From Promethearchaeota archaeon (GTDB lineage: Archaea > Asgardarchaeota > Lokiarchaeia > Sigynarchaeales > SOKP01), in contig JAEOUI010000069.1 in the NCBI GenBank assembly GCA_016839425.1, forward strand, positions 1 to 6,077: DNA of 6,077 nucleotides, in the 5' to 3' direction. Under the pieces are notes generated by a model. It had not been told where the DNA came from. It searched no databases and saw nothing but the letters and a program-made list of their open reading frames with translations. Both the position numbers and the translations under genes were made by a program. Shown piece by piece: positions 1 to 5,754 of the stretch. Numbering within the stretch: position 1 is the first letter of the stretch; each line of letters starts with the position of its first letter.

Positions 1-12
1 AATATATGTTAA

Positions 13-555
13 ATGAATATCATGACAATCGTTAATGTTTTTGTATGTAAGATCTGTGGGGAAGCGTTTATTGGGGAAGAAGAACCCAGCCGTTGTCCTT
101 TTTGTGGTGCCCATAAGAGATTCTTCGTATTGGCGAGAGATTATAACGATACTGGTGCTTGGGAGGTAGAATTAAATGAAAAAGACAAGCAAAATGCTGA
201 AAAGGCCTTAGAAGTTGAGATATCCAATACTATTTTTTATAAATGCTCAAGCCAAAAAACTCCGGAATTAGAAGGTCAAAAGTTATTCAAAATACTTTCT
301 AAAGTTGAAAACGAGCACGCATCGGTGTGGAAAAAGATCTTAAAACTTGATAAGATCGAGCTTCCAAAATACGACGAATGCGCATCAAAATATGTCCCAA
401 ATCTAGAAGAGTCACATCAAAGAGAAGAAAGAGCAATAAAATTTTATGGACAAGCCGCGGCTGAAGCTCAAAACAATCGCGTGAAGGAAATATTCCAAGC
501 TTTTATCGAAGTTGAAACAGATCACCTTCGTTTATCAGAAGAAAGATTAAAATAA
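13..555 (+). CDS. rbr: Reverse rubrerythrin: N-terminal rubredoxin knuckle plus ferritin-like diiron domain
   Basis: This 180-residue protein probably reduces hydrogen peroxide in the cytoplasm using a diiron centre fed by a rubredoxin-type iron site. Residues 12-31 hold two CxxC pairs (C12/C15 and C28-PFC-C31), the four-cysteine iron site. Residues about 60-180 form a four-helix ferritin-like bundle with candidate ligands E69, the E99-x-x-H102 motif, E138 or E139, and the E168-x-x-H171 motif. Classical rubrerythrin has the rubredoxin part at the C-terminus; here it is at the N-terminus, as in the clostridial reverse rubrerythrins. The length is normal and the gene looks intact. I use the first ATG, but the ATG at 22 (M4) is equally possible because only 12 bases lie upstream and the promoter is outside the window. 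The electron donor is not encoded nearby. The family call is firm; the exact substrate is inferred. Confidence 0.9.
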   Translation: MNIMTIVNVFVCKICGEAFIGEEEPSRCPFCGAHKRFFVLARDYNDTGAWEVELNEKDKQNAEKALEVEISNTIFYKCSSQKTPELEGQKLFKILSKVENEHASVWKKILKLDKIELPKYDECASKYVPNLEESHQREERAIKFYGQAAAEAQNNRVKEIFQAFIEVETDHLRLSEERLK

Positions 556-566
556 TCAATATATTA

Positions 567-586
567 ATTTCAATTTTTTCCTATTT
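567..586 (+). terminator. T-rich end signal of the rubrerythrin gene
   Basis: A T-rich run begins 12 bases after the rubrerythrin stop and includes six consecutive T. Archaeal RNA polymerase commonly stops at U-tracts without a hairpin. The tract also sits just before the end of the convergent gene at 589. No strong stem is visible, so the call is modest. Confidence 0.4.
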
Positions 587-588
587 AG

Positions 589-900
589 CTAAAAACACTC
601 TTCCAGCAAGCTAGTTTTATAAATTTCTCGCTCTTCTATTGATAAGCTTTCTAAATCTTTACCCTGCGTATGATATATATCTATTGGCAGGTTCTCATCA
701 ATTAATGCATTTAATACTAATATCGAATTTTTAATTATTTCTTGTTTGTTTGGATTAGTTTTTAGTTCTTTCATTAAGTCTATTATCCGAGATGTTCTAT
801 AAAGCTCTTTGTCAATCAGAAAATTCTTGCTTTCTTTATAGTTTAAATAATTTTCTATATATTTATCAATCATATTCAAATCCGAGTTAATTTCCTTCAA
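589..900 (-). CDS. Small hypothetical helical protein, TTG start
   Basis: I do not recognise this 103-residue protein. It is rich in Lys, Glu, Ile and Leu, has one cysteine (next to last), and looks like soluble amphipathic helices with no signal peptide, membrane segment or metal motif. Residues about 55-70 are hydrophobic and could form the core helix. The start is chosen as TTG at 900 because a GAGGT motif lies six bases upstream and an in-frame stop overlaps that motif (910-912). The first internal ATG (codon 10, at 873) has no such support. A TATA-like element lies about 60 bases upstream. The gene ends facing the rubrerythrin gene and is divergent from the hydrolase gene. The ordered promoter, ribosome site and open frame argue that it is real, but with no recognised homologue the call stays moderate. 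Confidence 0.6.
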   Translation of the reverse strand: MKEINSDLNMIDKYIENYLNYKESKNFLIDKELYRTSRIIDLMKELKTNPNKQEIIKNSILVLNALIDENLPIDIYHTQGKDLESLSIEEREIYKTSLLEECF

Positions 901-906
901 AACAAA

Positions 907-911
907 ACCTC
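907..911 (-). promoter_or_regulatory. Shine-Dalgarno motif deciding the TTG start
   Basis: On the minus strand the sequence reads GAGGT, then six bases, then the TTG at 900. It matches part of the archaeal consensus GGAGGTGA. It supports the TTG rather than the ATG nine codons later. Confidence 0.55.
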
Positions 912-929
912 AATAAAAAGATAGTAATA

Positions 930-947
930 ATTTATCCCTAGATAAAT
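930..947. repeat. Short inverted repeat near the start of the small gene's transcript
   Basis: ATTTATC (930-936) and GATAAAT (941-947) are perfect seven-base inverted arms around CCTA. With the TATA element at 961-970, transcription of the minus-strand gene would start near 939, so the dyad would overlap the start site, a usual place for a repressor site. The arms are AT-rich, so chance is possible. Confidence 0.3.
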
Positions 948-960
948 ATAGAAAATAACT

Positions 961-970
961 ATTATATAAG
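961..970 (-). promoter_or_regulatory. TATA box of the small hypothetical gene
   Basis: The minus strand reads CTTATATAAT, preceded by a purine-rich GAAGG that could serve as the TFB recognition element. The predicted transcript start is near 939, giving a leader of about 38 bases that contains the Shine-Dalgarno motif. Confidence 0.5.
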
Positions 971-1051
971 CCTTCTTTGACAGAAATATATAGGTTCGCA
1001 AAATTAAAAAACATTTAATTTTTTTTGGAAGATTATCAAAAGTTATTAAAC

Positions 1052-1059
1052 TATAAAAT
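1052..1059 (+). promoter_or_regulatory. TATA box of the alpha/beta hydrolase gene
   Basis: TATAAAAT lies about 20 bases before the GTG start. No Shine-Dalgarno motif is present between them. The spacing suggests a transcript beginning at or almost at the start codon, that is, a leaderless mRNA. Confidence 0.5.
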
Positions 1060-1075
1060 CAAAATGAAATAAATT

Positions 1076-1885
1076 GTGAAGAAAATATCCCTAAGAATCT
1101 ACGGTACAAAACCATTTAAAGTAGCATTATTACATGGAGGTCCAGGTGCTCCTGGCTACATGGCACCTTTTGCCAGGACCCTTTCAAAATCTTGTGGTGT
1201 ATTGGAACCTTTACAAACCAAAAAAAGCATAAAAGGTCAGATAAGAGAATTGAAAAAGACAATAAAAAAACACGGAAACCCACCATTTACATTAATAGGT
1301 TCCTCATGGGGCGCACTATTAGGTTATATTTTTTCAGCTCAACATCCAAATCTTGTAAATAAATTAATCTTAGTTGGAAGCGCTGTTTTCGAGGATAAAT
1401 ATGCAGATTATATTATGGAAAGACGGCTAAAACGATTAAACGAAACAGAAAAAAAGGAAATAAAATCAATCATGGATAAAATTAACGATCCAGATTTAAA
1501 ACAAAAAAGTTTACTACTTAGACGGATGGGCGATATTTTCCATAAAAGCGATTGTTACAATCCAATTGTCGATCGATTAGAAATCCTCGAGTATCAACCC
1601 GAAATTTACCAAAAAATATGGAAACAAGCAGTATTATTGAGAAAGCAAAACAAACTTTTAAAAATGGGATCCAAAATAAAATGCTCTGTTGTTGCCATCC
1701 ATGGAGAATACGATCCTCATCCATTTGAAGGAGTTCGTGATCCCTTGACATCAATTTTATGCGATTTTCGATTCTTATTACTTAAACAATGCGGGCACAT
1801 TCCTTGGATTGAAAAAGGAGCAAAAGATACTTTTTTTAAAATTATTAAAAATGAATTATCTGAACTTTTTACTGAAGAGATCTAA
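1076..1885 (+). CDS. Alpha/beta hydrolase, proline iminopeptidase-like (S33 type)
   Basis: This 269-residue soluble hydrolase has a complete serine hydrolase triad. HGGPG at 20-24 is the oxyanion-hole motif typical of proline iminopeptidase-like enzymes. GSSWG at 75-79 gives the nucleophile S77. D213 in the HGEYD segment (209-213) is the likely acid, and H241 in the CGHIPW segment (239-244) is the base. Residues about 105-190 are helical and charged and fit the cap domain that sets substrate choice. It is somewhat shorter than typical proline iminopeptidases, so the substrate may be a peptide, an ester or a lipid and cannot be fixed. The start is GTG: an in-frame stop lies two codons upstream (1070-1072), and the next ATG (codon 29) falls after the oxyanion motif. 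It converges with the surface protein gene and seems to be transcribed alone. Confidence 0.85.
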   Translation: MKKISLRIYGTKPFKVALLHGGPGAPGYMAPFARTLSKSCGVLEPLQTKKSIKGQIRELKKTIKKHGNPPFTLIGSSWGALLGYIFSAQHPNLVNKLILVGSAVFEDKYADYIMERRLKRLNETEKKEIKSIMDKINDPDLKQKSLLLRRMGDIFHKSDCYNPIVDRLEILEYQPEIYQKIWKQAVLLRKQNKLLKMGSKIKCSVVAIHGEYDPHPFEGVRDPLTSILCDFRFLLLKQCGHIPWIEKGAKDTFFKIIKNELSELFTEEI

Positions 1886-1904
1886 TATTAATTAATTCAT
1901 TGAG

Positions 1905-1923
1905 AAATGAAAATGAAAAAAAG
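1905..1923 (-). terminator. T-rich end signal of the surface protein gene
   Basis: The minus strand here reads as a T-rich tract with a run of seven T, starting a few bases after the stop codon at 1927-1929. It fits the U-tract type of archaeal terminator and lies in the 41-base gap between the two convergent genes. Confidence 0.45.
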
Positions 1924-1926
1924 ATT

Positions 1927-2931
1927 TTATATAGAATTAGCTTTTTGTGCTTTTTTATGGATAATTGCTATAATTGCTACAATTGAAATTAATCCAAGAC
2001 CACTGATGATGTATGGATTATATCCAGGGATACCCTCAATATTTTCTGGGCCCCCAATACTGACAGCCAAATGAATGGGGATATCAACAAGACTTTCAAA
2101 TACAATTATTACTGATTCAGTTTCTTCAGGAGTATAACTAATTGTATCAGTCTCATCATCAATCGTTAAAGTTGTTTCAAATTGCAGGGTATAGTTTTCA
2201 TCAACTAAGTCAGATGAGTGAAGTGAACTCCCAAGTACACTTGAAAATATTTTTGAAAAGATTGACACTTGCACTAAGGGAGTTGTTGATGCAGGTACTT
2301 CTTCTACAACATATGCATCCAATACTATATCCGCTTCAACGACAACAGTGGCATCCACTGTTACTTCTGCATATACAACTGGATCTTCCACTTCTGCCCA
2401 TAATATCAAATCTGCCTCATATACTACATCTGCTTCTAGAACCAAAGGGGCTTCAGGTGCGTTATATACTCCGGGTTCCACTTCAATATCCAATGCATAC
2501 ATGGCGTTTTTATCGTTCATGGGTTGAACACGAATAACAACATCGTGATCTGTCGTGGCTTGAAATCTCACGATCTCATATAAACCTGTAAGTGTAGATT
2601 GCTCTACAATACCCCCTAAGAAATACAAATAAAGGTCTAAATTGGCAGGTTCATAGGTAAATGTGAGCAATACAGTGATATAATCACCTTGTTGTACATT
2701 CAACCAATAAAAATCGTCATCTAATGCCGCTAACTGAGTGTGGTATCCTTCAGGAATCTCAATCGCACCAGCATACGAATCATTTTCAGCAAATTCACCT
2801 CCTGATCTACTTTCATATCGATCATCTTGCGCTTCTTGTGCCATGACAGGAGAAATTCCATAAAAGAAGCTAATGGATAAGAGAAAGAGGAGCAAAATAA
2901 GTATTCGTCTACTTAAATTAATATATTTCAT
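1927..2931 (-). CDS. Surface protein with PPC-like domain, acidic hexapeptide repeat and C-terminal membrane anchor
   Basis: This is an exported cell-surface protein of 334 residues from the ATG at 2931. The same frame extends to a TTG at 2991, but that would put 20 residues before a good signal peptide. Residues 1-31 are the signal: basic R8/R9, a hydrophobic stretch 10-26, and likely cleavage after V-M-A (31). There is no lipobox cysteine and no cysteine at all. Residues about 46-151 resemble a bacterial pre-peptidase C-terminal (PPC) domain: NDSYA (50-54), DDDFYWLNVQQGDY (71-84), NLDLYLY (97-103) and IRV (133-135). Residues 161-211 form a six-residue repeat with conserved alanines, many flanked by D or E. 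Residues 212-300 look beta-rich. PGY (302-304), a hydrophobic segment (307-324) and the basic tail HKKAQK (325-330) form a C-terminal anchor. Its binding target is unknown; PPC domains often serve as secreted binding or accessory modules. Confidence 0.82.
   Translation of the reverse strand: MKYINLSRRILILLLFLLSISFFYGISPVMAQEAQDDRYESRSGGEFAENDSYAGAIEIPEGYHTQLAALDDDFYWLNVQQGDYITVLLTFTYEPANLDLYLYFLGGIVEQSTLTGLYEIVRFQATTDHDVVIRVQPMNDKNAMYALDIEVEPGVYNAPEAPLVLEADVVYEADLILWAEVEDPVVYAEVTVDATVVVEADIVLDAYVVEEVPASTTPLVQVSIFSKIFSSVLGSSLHSSDLVDENYTLQFETTLTIDDETDTISYTPEETESVIIVFESLVDIPIHLAVSIGGPENIEGIPGYNPYIISGLGLISIVAIIAIIHKKAQKANSI
2299..2445 (-). repeat. Degenerate 18-base tandem repeat encoding acidic hexapeptides
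   Basis: In the encoded protein, alanines fall at 161, 167, 173, 179, 188, 194, 200 and 206: a period of six, broken once by a three-residue EDP insert (182-184). From 167 on, every alanine has a hydrophobic residue two before and two after it, and the next residue is mostly D or E. Copies of Glu-Ala-Asp use different synonymous codons (GAA GCA GAT, GAG GCA GAT, GAA GCG GAT), so the repeat is old and kept by selection on protein rather than recently copied. Confidence 0.7.
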
Positions 2932-2976
2932 ACAATTAGATATTATTTCTGGGTTGATTAATATTTTTTGTTCATG

Positions 2977-2984
2977 TTTATAAT
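2977..2984 (-). promoter_or_regulatory. Probable TATA box of the surface protein gene
   Basis: The minus strand reads ATTATAAA, placing a transcript start near 2954 and a leader of about 23 bases before the ATG at 2931. This start would exclude the upstream TTG at 2991. No clear Shine-Dalgarno motif is seen in the leader. Confidence 0.4.
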
Positions 2985-3119
2985 TTAACAAAATCGTATA
3001 ATTATTATCTAATTTAGCTCATAAAACAAAAATATCTTTGATTCAAGCTTAAAAAGATAAATATTGTTTTGCGATATTTTTCGAGCAATCATTCTTGGTT
3101 TAGTAATTTTTTTTTTTTC

Positions 3120-3127
3120 ATATACAA
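3120..3127 (+). promoter_or_regulatory. Possible TATA element of the acyl-CoA dehydrogenase gene
   Basis: ATATACAA lies after a run of 12 T (3107-3118) and would give a leader of about 28 bases. A second AT-rich block at 3139-3153 would instead give an almost leaderless transcript. The whole gap is so AT-rich that neither can be preferred. Confidence 0.25.
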
Positions 3128-3176
3128 TTTACAAAATCAAATAATTAATTTTTACATTCAGTTCAGATGAAAAAAA

Positions 3177-4463
3177 ATGCAAAAAACAAAATATGCTCAG
3201 GCAATAAATGATGAAATCTTGGAAAAATTAAGCTTGAAAAATCGTTATGCTTTTATGAATGCTAACTTATCAACTTTAATGTCAGAGAAACAGATGGGGA
3301 TTCTAAATAAAATCCAAGAGTTCTGTATGAACTATGAAAAAGAGAAAAATATTACTCATAGCGCCGAAGAGGACATTTACAACTACATAAATGCTTTTGG
3401 AAAAGAAGGTTATGTGTGTAGGGTCCATAAATTTGACGAGATTGACATGAATTTCCAAGATTTTGGATTGACCGTTGAATTATTAAGGAGTTTAGCTTTA
3501 AGTCAATTTGATCCACAATTCTTAATGATGTGCAATGCTACTGTCTTAGCTATTAATCCGATAAAGCATCACCACGACAATGTCCCCGCTAGACTTGAGG
3601 CCCTAAAAGATTTGGTTACCGGAAAAGCACCAGGATGCATTATGATTACTGAGCCGGAAAGAGGATCAGATGCTACACACCAACTTACTACTTGTGACCC
3701 ACAAGAAGATGGAAGTTATGTCTTAAACGGCGAAAAAATCTTCAATACTAACGCTCCTAAGGCCAAATGGGCAGTTTGTTACGCAAGTGAAGAACAAAAT
3801 AATCCTGGAAAGCTAGCACAATTTCTCATAAACACAGAATGGGAAGGATGGAATTGTGAACGGGTTTATGTTCCATGGGGTCCAAAAATACATATTGGAA
3901 AGGAGAAATTAGTTAATTTAAAAGTCCCTAAAGAATATGTTTTAGGTGGTACGGGTAAGGGCCGGGAGCACCTTTTCGAAGGGTTAGTACCTGAAAGGAT
4001 AATGATTGGGATCGAAAATGTAAGTGAAGCGTGGGCTGCCATTTCCCATGGATTAATTTATGCTAATGCAAGAAAACAATTTAACATGCCAATCATGAAT
4101 TTCCAAGGTGTTTCATTACTCTTGTCAGAACTTTGGGCAAGAACGAATTCGTTAACATATGGACTCATGAAGTTCTGTGAATCCTACGATGAAAAAATTG
4201 AGAAATATGGTGGAGAACTCCCAGGTAACGTTTCTCGAGGTCTTGTAGGCTCTGCGAGCCAGTTTAAATACATGGCAGCGACTTTAACTAAGGATGTTTG
4301 TTACGAAGTAGCAAATATTATGGGCGGAGCTGGTCTTGGAGATAACACCCTAATGCACGATTTATTAAATGTATCTAGAATCCAAGAAATCGTAGGCGGA
4401 TCCAGACAAATTCAATTATATATAATGTCCGGTCAACTAGGCTCAATAGTGAAGGGTTTATAA
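3177..4463 (+). CDS. Acyl-CoA dehydrogenase, isovaleryl/long-chain-type catalytic base
   Basis: This 428-residue FAD enzyme probably introduces the alpha-beta double bond into an acyl-CoA and passes electrons to an electron-transfer flavoprotein in the cytoplasm. The family's flavin and substrate motifs are present: MITEPERGSDA (156-166), NGEKIFNTNAP (184-194), ARKQFNMPI (298-306) and MGGAGLGDN (382-390). In medium- and short-chain enzymes the base is Glu in the C-terminal YEGT segment; the matching stretch here, IVGGSRQIQ (405-413), has G407. A Glu instead sits before Arg in VPER (E273), as in isovaleryl-CoA and long-chain dehydrogenases. The usual LLRD motif is also altered, to LLNV (396-399). 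The protein is about 40 residues longer than the common 380-390, mostly at the N-terminus. No partner ETF or thiolase gene lies in the window. The family is firm; substrate and direction are unknown. Confidence 0.9.
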   Translation: MQKTKYAQAINDEILEKLSLKNRYAFMNANLSTLMSEKQMGILNKIQEFCMNYEKEKNITHSAEEDIYNYINAFGKEGYVCRVHKFDEIDMNFQDFGLTVELLRSLALSQFDPQFLMMCNATVLAINPIKHHHDNVPARLEALKDLVTGKAPGCIMITEPERGSDATHQLTTCDPQEDGSYVLNGEKIFNTNAPKAKWAVCYASEEQNNPGKLAQFLINTEWEGWNCERVYVPWGPKIHIGKEKLVNLKVPKEYVLGGTGKGREHLFEGLVPERIMIGIENVSEAWAAISHGLIYANARKQFNMPIMNFQGVSLLLSELWARTNSLTYGLMKFCESYDEKIEKYGGELPGNVSRGLVGSASQFKYMAATLTKDVCYEVANIMGGAGLGDNTLMHDLLNVSRIQEIVGGSRQIQLYIMSGQLGSIVKGL

Positions 4464-4485
4464 ACCTTTTTTATTTTTTTCTTAT
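4452..4485 (+). terminator. Hairpin plus T-tract terminator overlapping the dehydrogenase stop codon
   Basis: GGTTTATAAACC (4455-4466) is a perfect 12-base palindrome that includes the TAA stop, and it is extended outward by a possible G-U and two A-U pairs. A long T-rich run follows at 4467-4485. Hairpin plus T-tract gives a good intrinsic terminator and isolates the dehydrogenase from the downstream Fic gene. Confidence 0.65.
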
Positions 4486-4497
4486 TTATTTAGATTA

Positions 4498-4509
4498 AAT
4501 TACAACTAC
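4498..4509 (+). repeat. Extra direct copy of the inverted-repeat core
   Basis: AATTACAACTAC here is identical to 4602-4613 in the same orientation and to 4542-4553 in inverted orientation. Three exact 12-base copies within 116 bases are unlikely by chance. Confidence 0.7.
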
Positions 4510-4538
4510 ATTCCTCTTGACCTCTCCTTTTAGATTGT

Positions 4539-4616
4539 AAAGTAGTTGTAATTGTGTCTACATTTTTAATAAAAATTAGCTAATCGTAAAAGTGTAGTCA
4601 TAATTACAACTACTTT
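4539..4616. repeat. Long inverted repeat, 30-base arms, upstream of the Fic promoter
   Basis: The arms are 4539-4568 and 4587-4616. The outer 15 bases (AAAGTAGTTGTAATT and its complement) match perfectly. Over 30 positions there is one T-T mismatch and two pairs that would be G-U in RNA. The 18-base loop contains the palindrome ATTAGCTAAT (4575-4584). The structure encodes no protein. It could be a small transposon relic (MITE-like), a set of operator sites for a dimeric regulator, or a structured RNA if transcribed. The Fic TATA box lies downstream of it, so it is probably not in the Fic mRNA. Confidence 0.8.
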
Positions 4617-4634
4617 TAGTTATAATAGGATAGA

Positions 4635-4643
4635 TTTATATAT
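4635..4643 (+). promoter_or_regulatory. TATA box of the Fic gene
   Basis: TTTATATAT is centred at 4639, which predicts transcription starting at 4665, the A of the ATG. No Shine-Dalgarno motif is present. This fits a leaderless mRNA and decides the start in favour of ATG 4665 over the in-frame TTG at 4656. Confidence 0.65.
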
Positions 4644-4664
4644 TTGTATTTGTAATTGATCTAT

Positions 4665-5567
4665 ATGGTGAGCATTGTTAAAAGAATGATTGGTTCAAAT
4701 CAATATTACTCATTACAGTATTCGTATAGAGATAATGGAAAGGTAAAAAACCTTTACAAAGAAATAGGAAAGGAATTACCTCCAGATTTGGAAATCATAA
4801 AAGAAGAATTCATCGGAGAAATAGTCACCACAAGGTGGATTTCTTCCATAGAAGAAATTAGAAAGAATTACATTTCAAAATTAGCTCACATGTCAAATAA
4901 CCTCAAGATAGAACATTTACGAGATTTTGGTGTGAGGTTTACTTATCATTCAAATAAAATCGAAGGATCTACATTAACCTTGCGAGAAGTTGCAATAGCA
5001 GTAAACGAACCAGATGTTCCTATCAATAAACCTACATATGATATTATCGAGGCGAAATTGCACATGCAATTATACGAAAATATAATTAATGTTCAATCTG
5101 CTCTTGAACTTAGGATGGATTTAGTTCAAGATTGGCATAAAAAACTCTTTAGTTTTCATACAAATAGAGTTAATTTTGCGGGAATAATCCGTAAGGATCA
5201 AATATATATCTCAGGAAGCAGATATGTTCCGCCTCCAGGAGGAATAGCCTGTGAAATATTAATAAAAGAACTTTTCGATTGGTACGATAAAAATAAAAAG
5301 AAAATACATCCTGTCTTATTAGCTTGCATAATGCATTACCATTTTGTTTCGATTCATCCCTTCGAAGACGGAAACGGACGAATGACGAGATTGATAACAA
5401 ACTTCATTCTATTTAACAATCATTATCCAATGTTCGACATTTCAAATAAAATCCGTAAATCATATTACAATGCTCTAGAAAGGAGCAATTTAAAAGACGA
5501 TAAAATGATCTTTGTAGGTTGGTTTTTCAGAAATTACATTAAATATCTTGAAAGCTTAAGATTATAA
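4665..5567 (+). CDS. fic: Fic-domain protein AMP-transferase with N-terminal inhibitory motif (class II)
   Basis: This 300-residue protein very likely transfers AMP, or another phosphate-containing group, to a hydroxyl on a target protein. The active-site motif is complete: H231-PFEDGNGRMTR-R242, with H231 as base, acidic D235 for Mg and the arginines for nucleotide phosphates. The target-clamping flap is at 182-193 (ISGSRYVPPPGG). The inhibitory motif S96-NKI-E100-G101 matches S/TxxxE(G/N) and lies before the Fic core, which makes this a class II, self-inhibited enzyme needing no separate antitoxin; E100 is expected to contact R242. Residues 1-40 (IVKRMIG, YYSLQYSYR, NGKVKNLYKEIG) look like a small beta-rich module of unknown role. 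An in-frame TTG at 4656 would add three residues, but the TATA spacing favours the ATG. The gene stands alone behind an unusual repeat region. The family is secure; the target is unknown. Confidence 0.92.
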   Translation: MVSIVKRMIGSNQYYSLQYSYRDNGKVKNLYKEIGKELPPDLEIIKEEFIGEIVTTRWISSIEEIRKNYISKLAHMSNNLKIEHLRDFGVRFTYHSNKIEGSTLTLREVAIAVNEPDVPINKPTYDIIEAKLHMQLYENIINVQSALELRMDLVQDWHKKLFSFHTNRVNFAGIIRKDQIYISGSRYVPPPGGIACEILIKELFDWYDKNKKKIHPVLLACIMHYHFVSIHPFEDGNGRMTRLITNFILFNNHYPMFDISNKIRKSYYNALERSNLKDDKMIFVGWFFRNYIKYLESLRL

Positions 5568-5650
5568 ACTTTAAGTAGTTTTCATAAATCTAAAGCATTT
5601 TTATAATATTTTAAAACATATCAACTATACTTAGAATGAAAATGTTCTGA

Positions 5651-5672
5651 TCGTGAAATCGACCTTTCACGA
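5651..5672. repeat. Perfect eight-base inverted repeat between fic and the SRPBCC gene
   Basis: TCGTGAAA (5651-5658) and TTTCACGA (5665-5672) surround a six-base spacer. The arms are more GC-rich than the surrounding gap. It lies about 85 bases after the Fic stop and about 80 before the next start. It could be an operator or a small hairpin; no T-tract follows directly, so a terminator role is weak. Confidence 0.5.
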
Positions 5673-5714
5673 AAATAGGTATTTAGAGTACATGCCAATA
5701 TTTTAAAAAAGGAA

Positions 5715-5738
5715 TTAAATATAGTTATCTTAATATAG
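5715..5738 (+). promoter_or_regulatory. Probable promoter region of the SRPBCC gene
   Basis: Two TATA-like elements, TTAAATAT (5715-5722) and TTAATATA (5730-5737), precede the TTG start. The first gives a leader of about 10 bases; the second gives an essentially leaderless transcript. I cannot choose between them. Confidence 0.35.
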
Positions 5739-5754
5739 AATTGCTTTCAAAGAG

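Noticed and set aside
1000..1026. AAAATTAAA/TTTAATTTT hairpin followed by T residues
   Set aside because: It is pure A/T, no gene on the plus strand ends nearby, and such dyads are expected by chance in this composition.
1518..1754. 78-codon open frame on the minus strand inside the hydrolase gene
   Set aside because: It is antisense to a well-supported hydrolase with a full catalytic triad, and I recognise no domain in it.
2142..2537. 131-codon open frame on the plus strand opposite the surface protein
   Set aside because: It is an out-of-frame mirror of the repeat region, with Leu/His/Gln-rich low-complexity sequence, while the minus frame has a signal peptide, a PPC-like domain and an anchor.
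2932..2991. 20-residue N-terminal extension of the surface protein from a TTG
   Set aside because: It would place polar residues before a complete signal peptide, and the probable TATA box at 2977-2984 lies inside it, so transcription would start downstream.
3107..3118. Run of 12 T in the divergent gap
   Set aside because: No plus-strand gene ends here, so a terminator role is unsupported. It is probably a simple homopolymer tract.
4498..4616. Possible CRISPR array from the repeated 12-mers
   Set aside because: The copies alternate in orientation, the unit is too short and the spacings are irregular; no cas gene is present.
4539..4616. Possible tRNA or known riboswitch in the hairpin
   Set aside because: A single long AT-rich stem has no cloverleaf or conserved riboswitch core, and the Fic TATA box lies downstream of it.
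5170..5400. 76-codon open frame on the minus strand inside fic
   Set aside because: It is antisense to the flap and active-site region of Fic, whose reading frame is conserved by motif.
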